DNA from: Acidobacteriota bacterium
GTDB taxonomy: Bacteria > Acidobacteriota > Terriglobia > Terriglobales > Acidobacteriaceae
Reading direction: 5' to 3'
Assembly: GCA_021846945.1 (NCBI GenBank)
Contig: JAJZVZ010000006.1
Coordinates: 1-64,000, forward strand
Length of the DNA stretch: 64,000 nucleotides
Within the stretch, counting starts at the first letter, position 1; each line of letters opens with the position of its first letter. The position numbers and the translations under genes are program-made. This document shows positions 58,885 through 64,000 of the stretch, in pieces. The notes under the pieces were generated by a model, which saw only the letters and a list, made by a program, of their open reading frames with translations, was not told the origin of the DNA and made no database searches.

Positions 58885-58929
58885 GGGTGGAGGATCCCCA
58901 CGGAAGTCGTGGAGCGGGATGCTCCACCC
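58885..58929. other. nested stem-loop between convergent genes
   Basis: GGGTGGAG ... CTCCACCC enclosing CCACG-gaagt-CGTGG. Confidence 0.5.
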
Positions 58930-58978
58930 AGATGCTTTTGCGAGGATACTTCAGATTTCGACGCCGTGCGCCGTTCGA

Positions 58979-59641
58979 TTAATGGGACGCAACGAGGTGA
59001 TGCGCAATAGCAAAGAGCGCCAGCTCAAGGCGGGTGGAGACGCCCGTCTTGTCGAAGATGTTGGAGAGGTGGCGTTTGACCGTCTCCTCGCTCAGGCTAA
59101 ACTGCTTGGCAATGTCGCGGTTGCTGCATCCTTCCACGATGCAGCCCACTACTTCCAGTTCACGGGGAGTGAGGCCGTAGGTCTTGCGCTGGGGCGGAAC
59201 TGCCTGTTGCATCAGATCGCGCAGCGCGGAGACCAGCGTGACCACGCGCTTGCCGCCGATCCAATAATCGCCTGCGTGAACCGTGCGGATAGCGGTCTGC
59301 AGGTGATTGGCGAGGGCATCTTTGAGGACGATACCACGCGCGCCGATCTGCAATGCTTCGATGATCTGCTGCGTGGTGATCGTCGAGGTGAGGAGCAGAA
59401 TCTTCACCCTGGTGGCAGTGGTCAGGATGTCGCGCATGGCGTCGATGCCGGGCTTGCGCGGCATCTGCACGTCGAGCAGCAGCACATCAGGCTCAAGATC
59501 GAGGGTCTGGCTGATGGCTTCATCGCCGTCGGCAGCCTCGCCCACTACTTCAAAGCCTTCATCTTCAGTGAGCATATTGCGCACACCGATGCAAACCACC
59601 GGATGGTCATCCGCCAGCACAATACGGATCGGTCGTTCCAT
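58979..59641 (-). CDS. NarL/LuxR-family response regulator
   Basis: IRIVLADDHPVVCIGVRNML; LLLDVQMP; LTPRELEVVGCIVEGCSNRDIAKQFSLSEETVKRHLSNIFDKTGVSTRLELALFA. Confidence 0.96.
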   Translation of the reverse strand: MERPIRIVLADDHPVVCIGVRNMLTEDEGFEVVGEAADGDEAISQTLDLEPDVLLLDVQMPRKPGIDAMRDILTTATRVKILLLTSTITTQQIIEALQIGARGIVLKDALANHLQTAIRTVHAGDYWIGGKRVVTLVSALRDLMQQAVPPQRKTYGLTPRELEVVGCIVEGCSNRDIAKQFSLSEETVKRHLSNIFDKTGVSTRLELALFAIAHHLVASH

Positions 59642-59694
59642 CAATTCCCTCATCTCCAAACGCCTGCCTTGGATCCGGTCTTGTTGGCCTCGCC

Positions 59695-60465
59695 TTATAC
59701 AGACAAGAATTCCGCTTTCAGCATATCCTCAAGATCTCGGATGGCGGCGCGCAAATCGCGGATCAATGCAGAATAGCTACCAAATTGGTTACCTTTGGAA
59801 TGTGCCGGAACCGCCTCGATCAAGGCACCAATGCGAGCGGCCCGGAGCGCCCCCGTCATACCGCAGGCGCCCTTGATGGCGTGACCAATGCGGCGGACTT
59901 CGGCCAAGTCGCCCTGGGCAATGGCCGCTTCGAGCGCCGCAATCCGCTTATCCAGGTCGGCGACCATAGCGGCATAAACCTGGCGTACGGCGGCCTCGGA
60001 CATCATGCTGCGGAACTGACTCAGGGTGGCCGCGTTAACCACCGGTTCATCAGAACCCGGTGCGGCTGCGGCGACAGGCGCTGCCCGTGTTTTCCTCTTC
60101 TCAATGAGTTTCTGCACGGCGCCGGCGCCAAACGGCTTCAGGAGGAATCCGTCCGCGGCCGCAACAATGCTGTCCCGAGCCGGGAGCGGGGTAGCGCTGA
60201 TGACAATGATCGCAGCCCGGCTCCGCGTGCGAAGCTCCGCAATCAGGCTCGCTCCGCTGAGGCCGGGCATCTGCACATCCATCAGGATTACGCTGGGCAC
60301 GCACTCTCCCGACGCCAGCAACTCCAGCGCTGTCTCAGCTTGATCAGCGGCGTGGACGTCATATCCACCCAAGGTAAGCATTGTGGCCACAACTTCGCGA
60401 GTGACGAGATCATCGTCAATCAACAGAATCGTAGAGAGAATCTGCCGGGGAAGTGAATCGGGCAT
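59695..60465 (-). CDS. REC-Hpt hybrid phosphorelay protein
   Basis: ILLIDDDLVTREVV...VILMDVQMPGLSG; C-terminal Hpt GDLAEVRRIGHAIKGACGMTGA; start trimmed to MPDSLPRQ. Confidence 0.88.
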   Translation of the reverse strand: MPDSLPRQILSTILLIDDDLVTREVVATMLTLGGYDVHAADQAETALELLASGECVPSVILMDVQMPGLSGASLIAELRTRSRAAIIVISATPLPARDSIVAAADGFLLKPFGAGAVQKLIEKRKTRAAPVAAAAPGSDEPVVNAATLSQFRSMMSEAAVRQVYAAMVADLDKRIAALEAAIAQGDLAEVRRIGHAIKGACGMTGALRAARIGALIEAVPAHSKGNQFGSYSALIRDLRAAIRDLEDMLKAEFLSV

Positions 60466-60553
60466 AGGTCTAGTGTGCACTGCGGCCGCGGGAGCTGGCG
60501 AAAAATCATCTGCGGAAAGCGTCCGATCCGTTCCAGCTCCCGCCACCGCAACC

Positions 60554-62707
60554 TCAGTTTGTTCCGGAGCCTGACGGGGTGGCAGCCGGCATACCAAAAG
60601 CTGACGCCGGCGGCAGATCTTTGCCGTTGCCCCGGTCATGCATCGCCATCTGAAACATGTCGGCGCGCTTTTGCCACAGCTGAATGGCCAGGTCGTAGCG
60701 GACAGTGACGTTGTTGAGCCAGTACGGCCGGTTTTCAGCAAGCCAGACCTGGCTGTACTCCCCCTTCAGAGCCGAATAGCCATCGCGCAGATCCTGGCAG
60801 CGGCCGTTAGTGCTGCTGATCTCGCCCAGCATGTCGCGGGTCTCCTTTGCATCCTGCTTGTCGTGCTGGTGGGCGAGCGCGTAGGCGTAGGCATCGACGA
60901 TCTCCTGGGCCAGCTCAAACTTCATCCCGATGAAATCAAGGCGGCGAGCGCCCAAATCCATCGCGGTGATGGCATCGGTCTCTCTCAGGTCGGGGTTGCT
61001 CTGGCGCGCCTGGGCCAGCAGCACGATGGCCTGCTCGGCATGAACGCGCAGTTGCTGTGCCACGGGCAGCAGCCGGGCAGATACGTCCTGCCCCTGCGGG
61101 CTCCACGGATCGAGCCAGAAGAGGGAGTCGCTGTTCATCTCCGGCTTGGCTTCAGAGAGGGCTTCCTGGGCGGCCATCAACTCCTTTTCGGCGGAGTTGA
61201 CCTTGCCGCTGGCGTCACCGTGGAAGAGCTGGCCGTACTCATCCTGATAATCGGCAATGGAACTCTCGCCCGGCTGCCAGGCTGCCACCGCGCCGAAGAG
61301 CACGCCGTACCAGTCCTGGTTGAACAGGCCTTCGCCATCGTCGTTCCACACGGTCGTAAGAGCGCCGGTCGATCCCAGCCGCTGCCCGTCGCGAATGAAG
61401 CCCTGAATGTTCCAGAGGGCGGTTTTGGCGACTGGAAAGACCTCGCTCCAGTTGGCGTCGCCGGGGGCCACCCAGGTTTCCATGCCATTCTTGGCGAAGG
61501 GCTCAATCATCTTGTCGAAGCCGCTCTTGTCCCAGTAATTCCACGGCACGGCGATCATGTCCTTGGGCAGGCTGGCGATGGCGGCTGGATCCTGCCCCCC
61601 AATGTCGCCCCAGAAGAGCAGGCGGCGGTGCAGAGGCGCCAGAGCATCGTGAATCTGCTTGAGAAATGCGACGTAAACCGGGCCGTAGCCCTGCTCCTGC
61701 ACCTGCTCATGCGTACGGCCAAGACCCAGATCCCAGGTTTCATCCGCGCCGATATGAATAAAGGGCGAAGGAAACTCCTGCGCGATCTGCGTAAACCAGT
61801 CCTTGATGAGGGGCAGCGTGCCCGGCTGGCCGGGCGCAAGAACGTAACCGTGCGGGGTTTCGGCTACGTCCTGATAGATGTCGTATTTGAGTACCTGATG
61901 AAGATGGCCGAAGGCCTCCTGCTCCGGCACGATGGTGACGTGATACTGGCGCGCATAAGCGACGAGTTCCTTGGCCTGATCCGGAGTAAGCGCGCTGCCC
62001 GGCGGCGCGCCCAGGGGCTGATTGGGATAGAGCAGGGTGTGCTCGAAGTACGGCGAGTAAATGTTCACCTTGAAGGATGCCAGTATACGAATCTGGCGCT
62101 TTTGAAATGCGAGCGTGGGGAATGGGCCGCGGGAAAGATCGTCCTGGACGCCGCGATAGCGCATCGCCGGCCAGTCGCGCACCGTGCCGGTGGGCAGCAG
62201 GCGATCGGCCCCTGGAAGCGGCAGCAACTGCTTGAAGGTCTGCGCGCCGTAGAAAATGCCCGCGCCGGAAGCGCCCACGATATACGCTTCGTGCGGCTCA
62301 ATCACCAGCACATAGCCTTCGGATTGCATTGGATCATCGAAGGTCAGGCTGTGTCGGGCGAGGAGCGACTTGGCCTCAGCCGAGCTGGTTCGCAGCAGCA
62401 CCACGCGATACAGCCCGGCTTCGCGGCTTCGCTCCGGAGCAATCTGCTTGATCGCCTCCTCCAGATCGTGTGCGGCGAATTCGTCTTCCGGATTGCGTGC
62501 CGGAACGCTGACGATGATGTGCGCGGGCAGGTCGGCGGCGCCTTCGAAATGCGCCTCGCGGGGCGCGGGCAGAAGGGGAGGATGCGTTTGCGCAAAAGCC
62601 AGTGCGGAGAACGCAACGAGCAGTGCGATCAATCCCCATGCGGGACCAACCAGGGCAGACCGTTTCCGAGCCGGAAAAAGAGGTAACATAGGCTGCTTTC
62701 TGCTCAT
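60554..62707 (-). CDS. GH20-like beta-N-acetylhexosaminidase, secreted
   Basis: N-terminal TM/signal; PSPFIHIGADETWDLG catalytic D-E pair; RYRGVQDDLSRG. Confidence 0.88.
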   Translation of the reverse strand: MSRKQPMLPLFPARKRSALVGPAWGLIALLVAFSALAFAQTHPPLLPAPREAHFEGAADLPAHIIVSVPARNPEDEFAAHDLEEAIKQIAPERSREAGLYRVVLLRTSSAEAKSLLARHSLTFDDPMQSEGYVLVIEPHEAYIVGASGAGIFYGAQTFKQLLPLPGADRLLPTGTVRDWPAMRYRGVQDDLSRGPFPTLAFQKRQIRILASFKVNIYSPYFEHTLLYPNQPLGAPPGSALTPDQAKELVAYARQYHVTIVPEQEAFGHLHQVLKYDIYQDVAETPHGYVLAPGQPGTLPLIKDWFTQIAQEFPSPFIHIGADETWDLGLGRTHEQVQEQGYGPVYVAFLKQIHDALAPLHRRLLFWGDIGGQDPAAIASLPKDMIAVPWNYWDKSGFDKMIEPFAKNGMETWVAPGDANWSEVFPVAKTALWNIQGFIRDGQRLGSTGALTTVWNDDGEGLFNQDWYGVLFGAVAAWQPGESSIADYQDEYGQLFHGDASGKVNSAEKELMAAQEALSEAKPEMNSDSLFWLDPWSPQGQDVSARLLPVAQQLRVHAEQAIVLLAQARQSNPDLRETDAITAMDLGARRLDFIGMKFELAQEIVDAYAYALAHQHDKQDAKETRDMLGEISSTNGRCQDLRDGYSALKGEYSQVWLAENRPYWLNNVTVRYDLAIQLWQKRADMFQMAMHDRGNGKDLPPASAFGMPAATPSGSGTN

Positions 62708-62848
62708 AAAACGAGCATTTGATTCAGTGCGAACATTGTAGACTAGTCGCGCACGCTGCTACCTTGTCAGAAAGCGCTATTCCTCTGTTGGGCAGCGCGC
62801 TTCTCACATTGCCATTCGCTACCGGATGCGCGAAAGGGACTCACCACC

Positions 62849-64000
62849 ATGACAATGACCGCAAGCGGCTCCACGAATATGCCCGCCGTGGCTAGCGCGG
62901 TTGCCAACCGCCGCTACAGCATCTTCCTGCTTCTGGTGGCGGGTCTGGGTGGACTGCTGTATGGAATCGATGTCGGCATCATCGGCGGCGCCCTGCCCTA
63001 CCTGGAAGCGACTTCGCGCCTGACGGCCGCGCAGCTCTCCGTCATTGTCGCGGCGGTGCTGCTGGGCAGCGTCTTCTCTACGCTGTTTTCAGGCGCGCTC
63101 GCCGACTGGATGGGCCGCAAGCCACTGATGATCCTGAGCGGGATCACGTTTGTACTCAGCATCCCCATCATCGCGCTTTCGCACGGATATGGGCCGCTGT
63201 TCTTCGGGAGGCTCTTGCAGGGCGTCAGCGGAGGCCTGGTCGGAGTGGTAGTCCCGCTCTACCTGGCCGAGTGCCTGGCAGCTTCAAACCGCGGCAAGGG
63301 CACTGGCGTCTTTCAATGGCTGCTGACCCTGGGCGTGGTGACTGCGGCACTGGTGGGAATCTACTATAGCTATCGCGTGGATGCGGTGTCTAAAACCGCA
63401 AGCGCGGCCGCTCTGTTCGCATTCAAGGACCAGGCATGGCGGCGCATCTTCTGGGTTTCACTGCCGCCCGGCGTGCTCTTTGTGGTGGGCAGCTTTTTCG
63501 TCTCCGAGTCGCCGCGATGGCTCTTCCGCAAAGGAAAAAAGCAGAAAGCCTATCAGGCGCTGCTTCGCTCGCGGAGTCAGCGGCAGGCTGAGATCGAGAT
63601 TGAGGAGATGGAGGCGACGGCGCGCACCGCACAGGAAAACGGCTTGCCGGAAAAACAGGCGGGTCAGAAGATCAAGGATTCTTTGCTGCGCCGCAAGTAC
63701 GTGATTCCCTTTTTGCTGGCCTGCGTAATCCTCTTCTGCAATCAGACCACGGGCATCAATTCGCTGATCGGCTACAACACCAACATCCTGCTGCAGGGCG
63801 GACTTTCGGACCTCTATGCGCATTGGGGCTACGTCATCTTCACTGCCGTGAATTTTCTGATAACCATCGTGGGCATGATGTTCGTAGACCGCAAGGGACG
63901 CAAGTTTCTGTTGATGCTGGGCACCGGCGGAATCGTCGCCGCCATGATCAGCGTGGGAGTTCTGTTCCTGAAGACAGAAAGATACAACGTGGATTGCCGC
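62849..64000 (+). CDS. MFS sugar porter (truncated by window end)
   Basis: MTMTASGSTNMPAVASAVANRRYSIFLLLVAGLGGLLYGIDVGIIGGALPYLEA; ADWMGRKPLMIL; PLYLAECLA; open to the window edge. Confidence 0.9.
   Translation, partial: MTMTASGSTNMPAVASAVANRRYSIFLLLVAGLGGLLYGIDVGIIGGALPYLEATSRLTAAQLSVIVAAVLLGSVFSTLFSGALADWMGRKPLMILSGITFVLSIPIIALSHGYGPLFFGRLLQGVSGGLVGVVVPLYLAECLAASNRGKGTGVFQWLLTLGVVTAALVGIYYSYRVDAVSKTASAAALFAFKDQAWRRIFWVSLPPGVLFVVGSFFVSESPRWLFRKGKKQKAYQALLRSRSQRQAEIEIEEMEATARTAQENGLPEKQAGQKIKDSLLRRKYVIPFLLACVILFCNQTTGINSLIGYNTNILLQGGLSDLYAHWGYVIFTAVNFLITIVGMMFVDRKGRKFLLMLGTGGIVAAMISVGVLFLKTERYNVDCR

Noticed and set aside
60638-62686. 682-aa plus-strand ORF opposite the GH20 gene
   Set aside because: Shadow ORF in high-GC DNA; low-complexity composition and no recognisable motifs, while the minus strand encodes a clear GH20 protein.

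Overview
This 64 kb window is high-GC chromosomal DNA that looks like an Acidobacteriota (Terriglobia-type) genome. The basis is gene content: ADOP-type ABC permeases, many Tat-signal glycan-active enzymes and DUF1648/DUF2393-like proteins. No taxonomic search was possible. Recognisable content includes rpmA/rplU, rpmE, tgt, dus, a DnaC/IstB-like ATPase, SGNH hydrolase, sulfatase, GH127-like, GH92 x2, GH20, alginate-lyase-like and heparinase-like proteins. It also includes a REG-propeller/Y_Y_Y/GGDEF diguanylate cyclase, an NtrY/NtrC-like two-component pair, a TolC/HlyD/2x ATPase/3x ADOP permease efflux cluster, PP2C phosphatase, S2P-CBS protease + HtrA, two UspA proteins flanking two Crp/Fnr-family proteins, NarL and REC-Hpt regulators, and an MFS sugar porter running off the end. 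No rRNA, tRNA or CRISPR was recognised. Main hunt results: (1) a complete IS1-like element at 2076-5063 with matching terminal inverted repeats, an 8-bp target duplication, two translationally coupled accessory ORFs and two divergent membrane-protein cargo genes; (2) a dispersed family of degenerate heptanucleotide arrays, one lying in frame inside dus; (3) an FNR-like sensor with a CRP-type recognition helix, flanked by two usp genes each preceded by a perfect TGTGA-N6-TCACA box; (4) a triple-ADOP efflux cluster with a sigma-54-like promoter upstream of hlyD and an NtrC-type regulator downstream. All product names are from reading the translations; no database was searched.
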